Below, piece by piece: positions 1 to 5,103 of a stretch of DNA of 5,103 nt; position 1 is the stretch's first letter, and each line of letters opens with the position of its first letter. A program made the translations under genes and the position numbers. The notes beneath the pieces were generated by a model. The model saw nothing but the letters and a program-made list of their open reading frames with translations, was not told the DNA's origin and searched no databases. Source of the stretch: Candidatus Zixiibacteriota bacterium (GTDB lineage Bacteria > Zixibacteria > MSB-5A5 > JAABVY01); the NCBI GenBank assembly GCA_014730285.1, contig WJIM01000370.1:1-5103 (forward strand), in the 5' to 3' direction.

Positions 1-127
1 ACATTGCCGACGGGTGCGCCATCTGACTGAAAACCGCTGGGATTGGTGTCCGACTTTGATGGGTTTCAAGAATACCTCCCATGGTATCTGCGAAATCTGT
101 CTGGATTTCTATTTTCCTGATCTTTAG
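1..127 (+). CDS. C-terminal fragment of a probable PAS-type sensor/regulator protein with Cys/His tail (5' end outside window)
   Basis: This frame is open from the window's left edge (first whole codon at position 2) to a TAG stop at 125-127, giving 41 visible residues. They begin HCRRVRHLTENRW and end SHGICEICLDFYFPDL. From memory of the family, many PAS/PAC histidine kinases and response regulators of environmental bacteria end in a Cys-rich tail of the form CxxCKxIR...W...FSHGICPxCLxxxYPx. The visible pieces match it in order: C, R-V-R, W, then SHGIC-x-x-C-L and a terminal P-D. The tail is presumed to bind metal or sense redox state, but its role is not established. Here the usual Pro of GICPxC is Glu, the spacer between W and SHGIC is a little short, and the first Cys of the leading CxxC would lie outside the window. 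The kinase or receiver domains cannot be seen, so the full protein type is inferred. An extra Cys (WDWC) sits between the two clusters. A hairpin 24 bases after the stop may end the transcript. Confidence 0.6.
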   Translation, partial: HCRRVRHLTENRWDWCPTLMGFKNTSHGICEICLDFYFPDL

Positions 128-151
128 AGAGTTGACGGAATATGGATACAT

Positions 152-176
152 GGTCAAGCCCCTTCAGGGCTTGACC
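152..176 (+). terminator. Perfect 10-bp hairpin after the partial sensor gene (weak terminator or REP-like unit)
   Basis: GGTCAAGCCC (152-161) and GGGCTTGACC (167-176) are exact reverse complements around the 5-base loop CTTCA. The hairpin lies 24 bases after the stop codon of the upstream gene, a normal place for a terminator. However, it is followed by CTGGAATAAG and not by a T-run, so it is not a classical intrinsic terminator. A stem of this kind, followed by other palindromic units, could equally be an extragenic repeat that stabilises the mRNA 3' end. Confidence 0.5.
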
Positions 177-204
177 TGGAATAAGTACCATCGTCATAAA
201 ACAA

Positions 205-381
205 CACAATAGGCAAAACCACTCCACTTCGCTTCGGGTTTGTCGTAAGAACAGGTGCCGAGATTGCCACGTCGCTTCGCTCCTCTCAATGACGAGATAT
301 CGATGCGTTCAGGGTTTATCAACACTCCCTGAAGATTTGGGGCACCCTCAATGACCCGGTAAGGCATTATTCTAAGGCATT
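205..381. repeat. Patch of palindromic and short direct repeats (REP-like, no gene)
   Basis: This non-coding stretch is unusually rich in short repeats. CACTTCGCTTCG (225-236) and CACGTCGCTTCG (268-279) differ at one base. CTCAATGAC occurs at 285-293 and again at 347-355. TTCAGGG (308-314) pairs exactly with CCCTGAA (327-333). TAAGGCATT is repeated at 360-368 and 373-381, and TATTCTAAG at 368-376 and 390-398. The segment around 263-293 (ATTGCC, GTCGCTTCGCTCCTC, CAATGAC) resembles a dispersed extragenic palindrome that I recall from many bacterial genomes, in the form GTCATTGCGAGGAGCGAAGCGAC-type units; this is from memory and not searched. No start codon with a supported ribosome site or sizeable open frame was found here. 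Confidence 0.45.
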
Positions 382-458
382 TGTGTATGTATTCTAAGTA
401 CGGGCTGTTAGGTTAAAATGAATAAAGCATCCATAAGACAAGGGTGGGCATATTGTTA

Positions 459-474
459 TGTGATATTTATCATA
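459..474. promoter_or_regulatory. Crp/Fnr-family-like binding site
   Basis: TGTGA (459-463), six bases, then TCATA (470-474) matches the Crp consensus TGTGA-N6-TCACA at 9 of 10 positions. The inner part TGATA-TT-TATCA (461-472) is a perfect palindrome. Read as an Fnr site (TTGAT-N4-ATCAA), it matches 8 of 10. Its centre lies about 70 bases upstream of the transcription start predicted from the promoter at 501-529, close to the position used by class I activator sites. Short AT-rich matches of this kind do arise by chance, so this is a candidate only. Confidence 0.3.
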
Positions 475-500
475 CCGGATGAAAATAGTGTAAATAATGC

Positions 501-529
501 TTGACATAAGAAATTAATGTGCGTTTATT
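501..529 (+). promoter_or_regulatory. Sigma70-like promoter in the intergenic region
   Basis: A perfect -35 box TTGACA (501-506) is followed after 17 bases by TTTATT (524-529), which matches TATAAT at 4 of 6 positions. Transcription would begin near 536. No credible protein gene follows on the plus strand before the terminator at 677-712, so the promoter would drive a short, perhaps non-coding RNA. The only small frame beginning there is 18 codons (534-590), with no ribosome site and no recognisable sequence. Confidence 0.4.
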
Positions 530-535
530 AAGCAT

Positions 536-712
536 GGGAACTCTGCACATACAATGGGGCGAATTGGCTGTTTTGAATTATCGGGGCTAATATTATTTGT
601 AGTATATATAAAATTCCTCACGATTTCCTACCGTGTGGGTGTCCATAATGCGCTATGAAATTAGCGTAATGTAGTGAAGCCTGCCATGACCTCCCTGGCA
701 GGCTTTCCTTTT
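536..712 (+). ncRNA. Putative small RNA of about 175 nt between promoter and intrinsic terminator
   Basis: The unit is inferred from three signals in the right order and spacing: a Crp/Fnr-like palindrome, a sigma70-like promoter with perfect -35, and an intrinsic terminator on the same strand, with no protein gene between them. Within the predicted transcript there are extra hairpins: CGCTA/TAGCG (651-655 with 662-666, six-base loop) and a weaker one formed by CACG (619-622) with CGTG (632-635). I do not recognise it as 6S, tmRNA, RNase P or a known riboswitch. Its last bases overlap the end of the convergent glycosyltransferase gene. The 5' end is approximate. It could instead be an unused remnant region, or the terminator could serve readthrough from the upstream gene. 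Confidence 0.3.
677..712 (+). terminator. Intrinsic (Rho-independent) terminator, plus strand
   Basis: AAGCCTGCCA (677-686) pairs exactly with TGGCAGGCTT (696-705), forming a 10-bp stem with the nine-base loop TGACCTCCC. On the plus strand it runs into a T-rich tract (TTTCCTTTT, about 704-712), so it should stop rightward transcription. On the minus strand the same stem follows the glycosyltransferase stop codon directly (the stop is at 711-713), but the sequence after it is CACTACATT without a U-run. It could still protect or weakly end that mRNA. The tract overlaps the first two bases of the minus-strand stop codon's coordinates, so two convergent units end on each other. Confidence 0.75.
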
Positions 713-1742
713 ATGTCAGATCGTGAAGGATTTCCTTGTAACTGGGAATTATCTTCTCGCGGCTGTAGATTTTTGCAGATTCGGCGATTTTATCGCGGTC
801 CACCGGCAGTGAATCCAGATATTTCCGGATAGCCTTCTTTATCTCATTTCCCGATGGATCATGCGGGAAATTGATCCCGCCGGTCTGTTCCACAATCTCG
901 ACCATACCGCCGTCATGAGTGGCCAGCGCAAAACATCCGCATGCCGCACCCTCGGGGAGAGTCAGGCCGAAACCCTCGCCGACCGAGGGAAGGATCACCG
1001 CACCAGCTTTTTTGTATTCTTTTGCCAATGATTTTTGATCCAGCGGCGCATGGATTTCGACATTTTCAACATCTTTCGCCATCAGCTCCAGATGATCCTT
1101 AAGAAGGCCGCTGCCAAAGACCTTGACCTTGATTTCGGGTATTTCAGAGGCGGCCTTGATCAAAAGATCGATGTTTTTACGTTTGATGAATGCTGAGGGG
1201 CAAATCAGGTATTTATCATCTTTCTCCTCGCCCTGATAATTGAATATCTCCTGATTATAGGGCATATTGAGGACGACAGAATCCTGAGTTGTAATCGAGG
1301 CCATATATTTTGAGACAACATTTACGATCTTCGCAGTCTTGAAGACGCGATTGGCTGCCGGCCTTAAGAGCGGGATATCGCGCAGCATAAAAGCATCGGT
1401 GCCGTGGCAGGTGACCATAAGGGGACATCCGGTCTTGCGTGACAGGCGCGAGGCAATCATACCCGGCGGAAGCCACCAGTGCGCCCAGATCAAATCATAG
1501 TCGCCCTTCTTAAACTCCTTCTGAGCGGTTTTTGACGACTGCCTGAAATAATTCCAGAGCTTAGACCATTTGAGCGGATTTTTATAGAGCTTGTGCATAG
1601 TGCCGCCGAAGCGGATGGGGCAGACATGGAAATCGAAATCGTCGGAAAGATCATTAATCAGATTTTTTAGAAATATCCCCGCCATATCATTTTCATTCTG
1701 CGGGTAATTATGTGTCAGTATAAAGATTTTCTTTTTGGCCAT
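711..1742 (-). CDS. Glycosyltransferase family 4 (GT-B fold) protein
   Basis: This 343-residue protein is a probable retaining GT-B glycosyltransferase that moves a sugar from a nucleotide-sugar donor to a lipid or polysaccharide acceptor at the inner face of the cytoplasmic membrane. The N-terminal half starts with a beta-strand plus loop (KIFILTHNYPQ, 5-15) and the G-x-F acceptor-side loop (22-24), and has HGTD at 113-116. The C-terminal donor-binding half has the basic stretch AFIKRKN (184-190), which probably contacts donor phosphates, and the family's E-x7-E motif, EGFGLTLPE (E256 and E264), followed by GAACG. The length is slightly short but normal for the family. There is no signal peptide or membrane segment. 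The ATG at 1742 is preceded by GGAGA four bases upstream, supporting this start. It is a lone gene, divergent from the flotillin operon. The donor and acceptor cannot be told from sequence; capsule, exopolysaccharide or glycolipid synthesis are all possible. Confidence 0.9.
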   Translation of the reverse strand: MAKKKIFILTHNYPQNENDMAGIFLKNLINDLSDDFDFHVCPIRFGGTMHKLYKNPLKWSKLWNYFRQSSKTAQKEFKKGDYDLIWAHWWLPPGMIASRLSRKTGCPLMVTCHGTDAFMLRDIPLLRPAANRVFKTAKIVNVVSKYMASITTQDSVVLNMPYNQEIFNYQGEEKDDKYLICPSAFIKRKNIDLLIKAASEIPEIKVKVFGSGLLKDHLELMAKDVENVEIHAPLDQKSLAKEYKKAGAVILPSVGEGFGLTLPEGAACGCFALATHDGGMVEIVEQTGGINFPHDPSGNEIKKAIRKYLDSLPVDRDKIAESAKIYSREKIIPSYKEILHDLT

Positions 1743-1805
1743 ATTCTCTCCGGCTGTATATGCAATTGATAAGATTAAGAATATAGCGGCTGCAATTCAA
1801 CAAAT

Positions 1806-1811
1806 ATTATA
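1806..1811 (-). promoter_or_regulatory. Candidate -10 box for the glycosyltransferase gene
   Basis: Read on the minus strand this is a perfect TATAAT, placing a start near 1799 and a leader of about 57 bases before the ATG at 1742. No acceptable -35 hexamer is seen 16-18 bases upstream (TGCCCG at 17), so the promoter would be weak or need an activator. The area is AT-rich, which makes a chance match plausible. Confidence 0.25.
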
Positions 1812-1950
1812 AATCTGCAAAAAATTTCCGGGCATCCAGGGGATAGACAAAGATTCATGTGAGAGTATGTCATTCTGATCTGGGAGCATGAGCTGAGTGA
1901 GTTAATGTAAATACAGGCGGTGTTTAATAGTGATTTTTTTCACTTTCTCA

Positions 1951-1980
1951 TTGACATTTTTCCGTCAAAATTGTTATTTT
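1951..1980 (+). promoter_or_regulatory. Sigma70-like promoter of the flotillin-aminotransferase operon
   Basis: A perfect -35 box TTGACA (1951-1956) is followed after 18 bases by TATTTT (1975-1980), preceded by TG at 1972-1973, giving an extended -10 (TGT-TATTTT). Transcription would begin near 1987, leaving a leader of about 60 bases before the flotillin ATG. The -35 box is one arm of a small inverted repeat, TTGAC (1951-1955) and GTCAA (1964-1968), that reaches into the spacer, where a repressor could bind. The rest of this intergenic region (1743-1950) shows only short repeats. Confidence 0.55.
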
Positions 1981-2001
1981 GCGGGTTTCAGATGGTAATT
2001 C

Positions 2002-2026
2002 AGGCGGTGAGATAAGCCGCTTTTTT
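2002..2026 (+). terminator. Terminator-like hairpin in the flotillin leader (possible attenuator)
   Basis: GCGG (2004-2007) pairs with CCGC (2017-2020). The stem extends by an A-T and a G-T pair outside and a T-G pair inside, around the loop GAGATAA. It runs directly into TTTTTT (2021-2026). This is the form of a weak intrinsic terminator, lying between the predicted transcription start (about 1987) and the ribosome site at 2037-2043. The stem has only four G-C pairs, so it may be a partial stop or simply a leader structure. It cannot belong to an upstream plus-strand gene, since none ends nearby. Confidence 0.35.
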
Positions 2027-2046
2027 CATTAAATTTAAAGGAGAGC

Positions 2047-3456
2047 ATGATTGTGAGTCCCCTTATTATTATCATCATTGCCGCAGTTGTCATTATTGCG
2101 GCAATTATAATAATTGTCCTCAAGAATTACCACAAGGTTGGGCCTAATGAGGCGCTGATTATATCGGGTGGTAAGAAGCGGACAATCACCATGCCCGACG
2201 GCACCACGCGGCAGATCGGGTATCGCTACAGGATCGGCGGAGGCACGTTCGTAAGGCCGTTTATAGAGCAGGCGCGAATTCTTCCGCTGGAAATAATTCC
2301 CATGGATTTTCAGGTCACGGATGCGATTTCCACCAATGGAATCCGCTGTACCGTCAAGGGCACGGCCGAGGTCAAGATCGCGGGCGATGACAATGCGATT
2401 CATCTGGCTGCCGAGCAGTTTTTGGGCAAGCCGATTTCGGATATTCGTGATGTAGCCATGCGCACGCTCGAGGGTTCGACGCGGGCTCTGATCGGCAGCA
2501 TGCACCTGGAATCGATCAACAAAGCCCGCAAGGAATTTTCGCAGAAAGTGCTCGATGACGTGGGCGAGTATTTCGCCAACATGGGCCTGATACTTCTTTC
2601 ATATAACTTAAAAGAAATTACCGACCCCTCCGGCTACCTGGAGGCTCTCGGAAAGCCGCGCATAGTCGAGGCCCGGCGTGATGCCGAGGTTGCCGAGGCG
2701 GAAGCGGCTCGTGACGCTATCATCAGATCGGCCCAGGCGAAGAAAGAAGGGGACATCGCCAAAATCGGAGCCGAGACCGAGGTGGCCGAAGCGGATCATT
2801 CCTTCGACCTAAAAAAAGCCGATCTCCAAAAATCATTGAATATGAAAAAAGCGGATGCTGATTTCTCCTATGAGCTGGAACGCCATAAACTGAATCAGCA
2901 GCTTAAGTCCGAAGAAGCCAAGGTCAAGGCAATCGAGAAGGATTCAGCCATTCAGCTCGAAATTAAAGAGATAGAGCGCAGGGAACAGGAACTGGAGTCC
3001 ACAGTGCGCCGTCCAGCAGCAGCCGAGCAGTACCGTCTCGAATCCGAGGCCAAGGGCATGGCGGAGGCGAAACGGATTCAGGGCATTGTCGAGGCCGAGC
3101 TTCTGGACAAGGTGGGCGAATCGGAAGCAGAGGCAATGCGCAAGAAAGCGGAGGCCTGGAACTCCTATTCACAGCCTGCGCTACTGCAGATGATGTTCGA
3201 GAAGCTGCCTGACCTTGCTAAGGAGATGGCTGCGCCGATTTCGAAGGTGGATAAGATCGTAATGGTCTCCAATGACGGCAAGATGGGGACTTCGAAGATT
3301 ACCGGCGAGATGGCATCGATGATGTCTCAGCTTCCTACGGTCGTAAAGTCGATGACCGGATTTGACCTCGAGGACTGGGTCAAGCGTATGGGCGGTCAGG
3401 CCGAAGTGAAAACTTCTGGAAGCGCCAAAGAAGAGGGCGGCAAAAAGAAGGAATAA
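2047..3456 (+). CDS. Flotillin-like SPFH/band 7 membrane protein
   Basis: This 469-residue protein is a bacterial flotillin, a membrane-bound scaffold thought to organise ordered lipid domains and to help other membrane proteins assemble. Residues 4-25 form one very hydrophobic helix, almost all Ile, Val and Ala, which anchors the N-terminus. The SPFH domain follows (about 27-200, starting YHKVGPNEALIISGG). Then comes a long charged, Ala/Glu-rich helical region (about 205-370) with EA-type repeats such as AEVAEAEAARDA and the family motif RRPAAAEQYRLESEAKG (321-337). The C-terminal part (about 375-445) has the flotillin ending VDKIVMVSNDG...LPTVVKSMTGFDL. A Lys/Glu-rich tail ends the chain. 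Length is close to known bacterial flotillins (about 500). The ATG at 2047 has AAAGGAG just upstream, at 2037-2043. The spacing is short, so a GTG two codons later is possible but less likely. NfeD, the common partner, is not adjacent on either side. The next gene starts three bases after the stop, suggesting one operon. Confidence 0.93.
   Translation: MIVSPLIIIIIAAVVIIAAIIIIVLKNYHKVGPNEALIISGGKKRTITMPDGTTRQIGYRYRIGGGTFVRPFIEQARILPLEIIPMDFQVTDAISTNGIRCTVKGTAEVKIAGDDNAIHLAAEQFLGKPISDIRDVAMRTLEGSTRALIGSMHLESINKARKEFSQKVLDDVGEYFANMGLILLSYNLKEITDPSGYLEALGKPRIVEARRDAEVAEAEAARDAIIRSAQAKKEGDIAKIGAETEVAEADHSFDLKKADLQKSLNMKKADADFSYELERHKLNQQLKSEEAKVKAIEKDSAIQLEIKEIERREQELESTVRRPAAAEQYRLESEAKGMAEAKRIQGIVEAELLDKVGESEAEAMRKKAEAWNSYSQPALLQMMFEKLPDLAKEMAAPISKVDKIVMVSNDGKMGTSKITGEMASMMSQLPTVVKSMTGFDLEDWVKRMGGQAEVKTSGSAKEEGGKKKE
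3448..3452 (+). promoter_or_regulatory. Ribosome binding site for the aminotransferase, inside the flotillin gene
   Basis: AAGGA lies within the last codons of the flotillin gene, seven bases before the ATG at 3460. The flotillin stop (TAA, 3454-3456) sits between this site and the start. Ribosomes finishing flotillin would uncover or directly reuse the site, which points to translational coupling. It also settles the choice of ATG at 3460 as the start. Confidence 0.7.
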
Positions 3457-3459
3457 GGA

Positions 3460-5103
3460 ATGATTTCGACCAGAATCGGGCGTCTTGAATATTCCACAAC
3501 CCTCCGAATCAGCGCCAAGGCCAAGGCCATGAAGGCGGAGGGGATTAATGTCATAGATTTCTCGGTGGGCGAGCCGGATTTTGCCACCCCGACGAATATC
3601 AAAGAAGCCGGAATCAAGGCAATAGAAAACAACTTCACACGATACACTGCCAATGACGGCATTCCCGAATTGAAACAAGCGATCCGGGCGCGATTGATGC
3701 AGGATCACGGTCTTGAGTATGATCCCAAGGAAATAATAGTCTCCTGCGGCGCCAAGCATTGTATCTATAATGCTCTTATGTCGGTTGTTAATAAGGGTGA
3801 GGAAGTAATAATCCCCGCGCCATACTGGGTGTCGTATCCGCAGATGGTTTTGATGGCCGACGGCAAGCCGGTTATCGTCCAGACCAAGGAGGAGAACGGT
3901 TTCAGGCTGACTCCTCAGGAACTAAAAGACAATCTCAATTTCAATACCAAGGCGATCATAATTAACAATCCCAGCAATCCCACCGGCTCGGCTTATACAC
4001 GCGAGCAGCTGGAGGAGGTCTGCGAGATTGCGGCCGCCGAGGGGCTTCTGATTATCGCCGATGAAATATATGAAAAAGTGCTTTACGATAATTTCAGGTT
4101 TACCTCGATAGCATCATTGAGCGATAAGATAAGGGAAAAGACGGTTATTATAAACGGCGTCTCCAAATCGTATTCTATGACCGGATGGCGCATCGGTTAT
4201 GCCGCCGGCCCGCGTGATCTTATATCGGCAATGAATATCGTGCAGTCGCATATGACCTCGAATCCGAATTCTGTAGCGCAGAAAGCGGCGGTTGAGGCGT
4301 TTTCCGGCAATCAGGCTGCAATCAGCCAGATGACTGCGCAGTTCAATTCTCGCCGTAATTATATGCTCAACAAACTTAAGAGAATTCCCAATGTCTCCTG
4401 CTATGAGCCCCAGGGAGCTTTTTATCTGTTTCCAAATACATCGGCTTACTACAACACCGAATTCGGCGGTATGAAAATCCGCAACTCATTCGGGCTGTCT
4501 TACTATCTTCTCAAAGAAGCGGCGGTGGCTGTGATTCCGGGAAGCGCCTTCGGAGCCGACCAGAATATCCGTCTTTCGTATGCCACCTCGATGGAAAATA
4601 TCGAGGAGGGGACTGACAGGATTATCGAGGCCATGGAGAAGCTGAAGGAATCGCCCAAATACAAAGAAGTGGCCCTGCAAAATGTTATGACCGAGCCGAA
4701 GACAGTGACCGAGGCCAACCTGGAAATCTCTGCCGAGGAGCGTGATGCATTGGTGCAGGAGGCCGAAGCTGCTCTGCCTTATGATAGATATTTCGAATGG
4801 AATGCCAATATAAACGGAATCATTATTCAACTACGCACCAACATTCCACATCTGTATGATTTCTGGGTGGAGAACTGGTATCCGGCGCAGCTTGAATCCG
4901 ATCTTGAGCCGCATGGAATTATCTATGCCGTTGACGGCGTCCCCGGGAGAACGCCCTACGCCTACTACAACCGTGCCATGAAAACCGCCATTATGTTCAA
5001 TACCACATATTATGGCCAGGTGCGAAGCTGGGCGCTGGGTATGGTCGCCGATTTGAGTGAGCGGCTTTTGGATGTGCATGGCGTACGTGCTGCATGCATT
5101 GAT
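3460..5103 (+). CDS. Class I PLP aminotransferase (aspartate/prephenate type) fused to a PEPCK/HprK-like C-terminal domain, 3' end outside window
   Basis: The frame is open from the ATG at 3460 through the window end (548 codons, no stop). Residues 1 to about 397 are a complete fold-type I aminotransferase of the aspartate/prephenate subgroup, which moves the amino group between aspartate and a 2-oxo acid. Visible landmarks are SVGEPDF (35-41), YTANDG (62-67), the loop SCGAK (95-99), PAPYW with W123 stacking on PLP, NPSNPTG with N173, D201 and Y204 in DEIYE, SKSYSMTGWRIGY with the Schiff-base K236 and phosphate-binding R244, and R371 (NIRLSYATS) for the substrate carboxylate. Relatives normally stop near residue 395; this one continues for at least 151 residues. 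The extension has an acidic helix (about 420-440), then INGIIIQLRTN (452-461), DFWVENWYP (467-475) and NTTYYGQVRSWALGM (514-528), ending HGVRAACID. This recalls the pre-P-loop part of ATP-type PEP carboxykinase or HprK-like kinases. There is no ribosome site for a separate gene near the junction. The aminotransferase call is firm; the exact substrate and the second domain are inferred. Confidence 0.9.
   Translation, partial: MISTRIGRLEYSTTLRISAKAKAMKAEGINVIDFSVGEPDFATPTNIKEAGIKAIENNFTRYTANDGIPELKQAIRARLMQDHGLEYDPKEIIVSCGAKHCIYNALMSVVNKGEEVIIPAPYWVSYPQMVLMADGKPVIVQTKEENGFRLTPQELKDNLNFNTKAIIINNPSNPTGSAYTREQLEEVCEIAAAEGLLIIADEIYEKVLYDNFRFTSIASLSDKIREKTVIINGVSKSYSMTGWRIGYAAGPRDLISAMNIVQSHMTSNPNSVAQKAAVEAFSGNQAAISQMTAQFNSRRNYMLNKLKRIPNVSCYEPQGAFYLFPNTSAYYNTEFGGMKIRNSFGLSYYLLKEAAVAVIPGSAFGADQNIRLSYATSMENIEEGTDRIIEAMEKLKESPKYKEVALQNVMTEPKTVTEANLEISAEERDALVQEAEAALPYDRYFEWNANINGIIIQLRTNIPHLYDFWVENWYPAQLESDLEPHGIIYAVDGVPGRTPYAYYNRAMKTAIMFNTTYYGQVRSWALGMVADLSERLLDVHGVRAACID

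Noticed and set aside
534..590. 18-codon frame beginning at the predicted transcript start
   Set aside because: It has no ribosome site upstream and no recognisable sequence, and its length is expected by chance.
128..676. tRNA, rRNA, CRISPR array or insertion sequence in the non-coding region
   Set aside because: No cloverleaf with a T-loop GTTC pattern, no regular repeat-spacer units and no transposase reading frame or terminal inverted repeats were found by eye.
2035..2505. 156-codon open frame on the minus strand
   Set aside because: It is antisense to the flotillin N-terminus. The Asn-rich end is simply the complement of the Ile-rich membrane helix codons.
3181..3759. 192-codon open frame on the minus strand
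   Set aside because: It lies opposite the end of flotillin and the start of the aminotransferase, both with strong family motifs. Its translation shows no recognisable domain; it is a codon-bias shadow.
4486..4830. 114-codon open frame on the minus strand
   Set aside because: It is antisense to the continuous aminotransferase frame, with no start signal and no family resemblance.
4687..5103. Separate downstream gene starting at the in-frame ATG at 4687 instead of a fusion
   Set aside because: There is no Shine-Dalgarno sequence before this ATG, and no stop codon separates it from the aminotransferase, so a single fused protein is the simpler reading.

Overview
The window comes from a bacterium of moderate GC content. 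Protein genes carry ordinary Shine-Dalgarno sequences, and two sigma70-like promoters can be read by eye. The mix of genes (a flotillin, a GT4 glycosyltransferase, and a sensor-type protein ending in a Cys/His tail) fits an environmental Gram-negative lineage such as the FCB group, Zixibacteria-like bacteria or the former Deltaproteobacteria. That placement is a weak inference; nothing here fixes the taxon.

Layout. (1) Positions 1-127 hold the last 41 codons of a plus-strand gene, ending in a Cys/His motif (SHGICEICL...) that I recognise from the C-termini of many PAS-domain histidine kinases and response regulators. (2) Positions 128-710 contain no convincing protein gene. They start with a perfect 10-bp hairpin and a patch of palindromic and direct repeats (about 152-381). 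After that comes a possible small transcription unit: a Crp/Fnr-like palindrome (459-474), a sigma70-like promoter (501-529) and an intrinsic terminator (677-712). (3) A GT4-type glycosyltransferase lies on the minus strand at 711-1742. (4) A divergent 304-bp intergenic region (1743-2046) holds the flotillin promoter and a terminator-like leader hairpin. (5) A flotillin/SPFH protein lies on the plus strand at 2047-3456. (6) Three bases later begins a class I aminotransferase (3460 to beyond the window end) that stays open for at least 151 codons past the normal end of the family.

The point most worth attention is the last gene. Its N-terminal ~397 residues are a complete subgroup-Ib aspartate/prephenate-type aminotransferase with all key PLP residues. 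The extension resembles the region just before the P-loop in ATP-dependent phosphoenolpyruvate carboxykinase and HprK-like kinases. If that is right, one polypeptide could join aspartate to oxaloacetate transamination with oxaloacetate to PEP conversion, or carry a regulatory kinase. The P-loop would lie just past the window edge, so this is a sharp and easily tested prediction. The flotillin and the aminotransferase are probably one operon with coupled translation; no NfeD partner gene is seen next to the flotillin.
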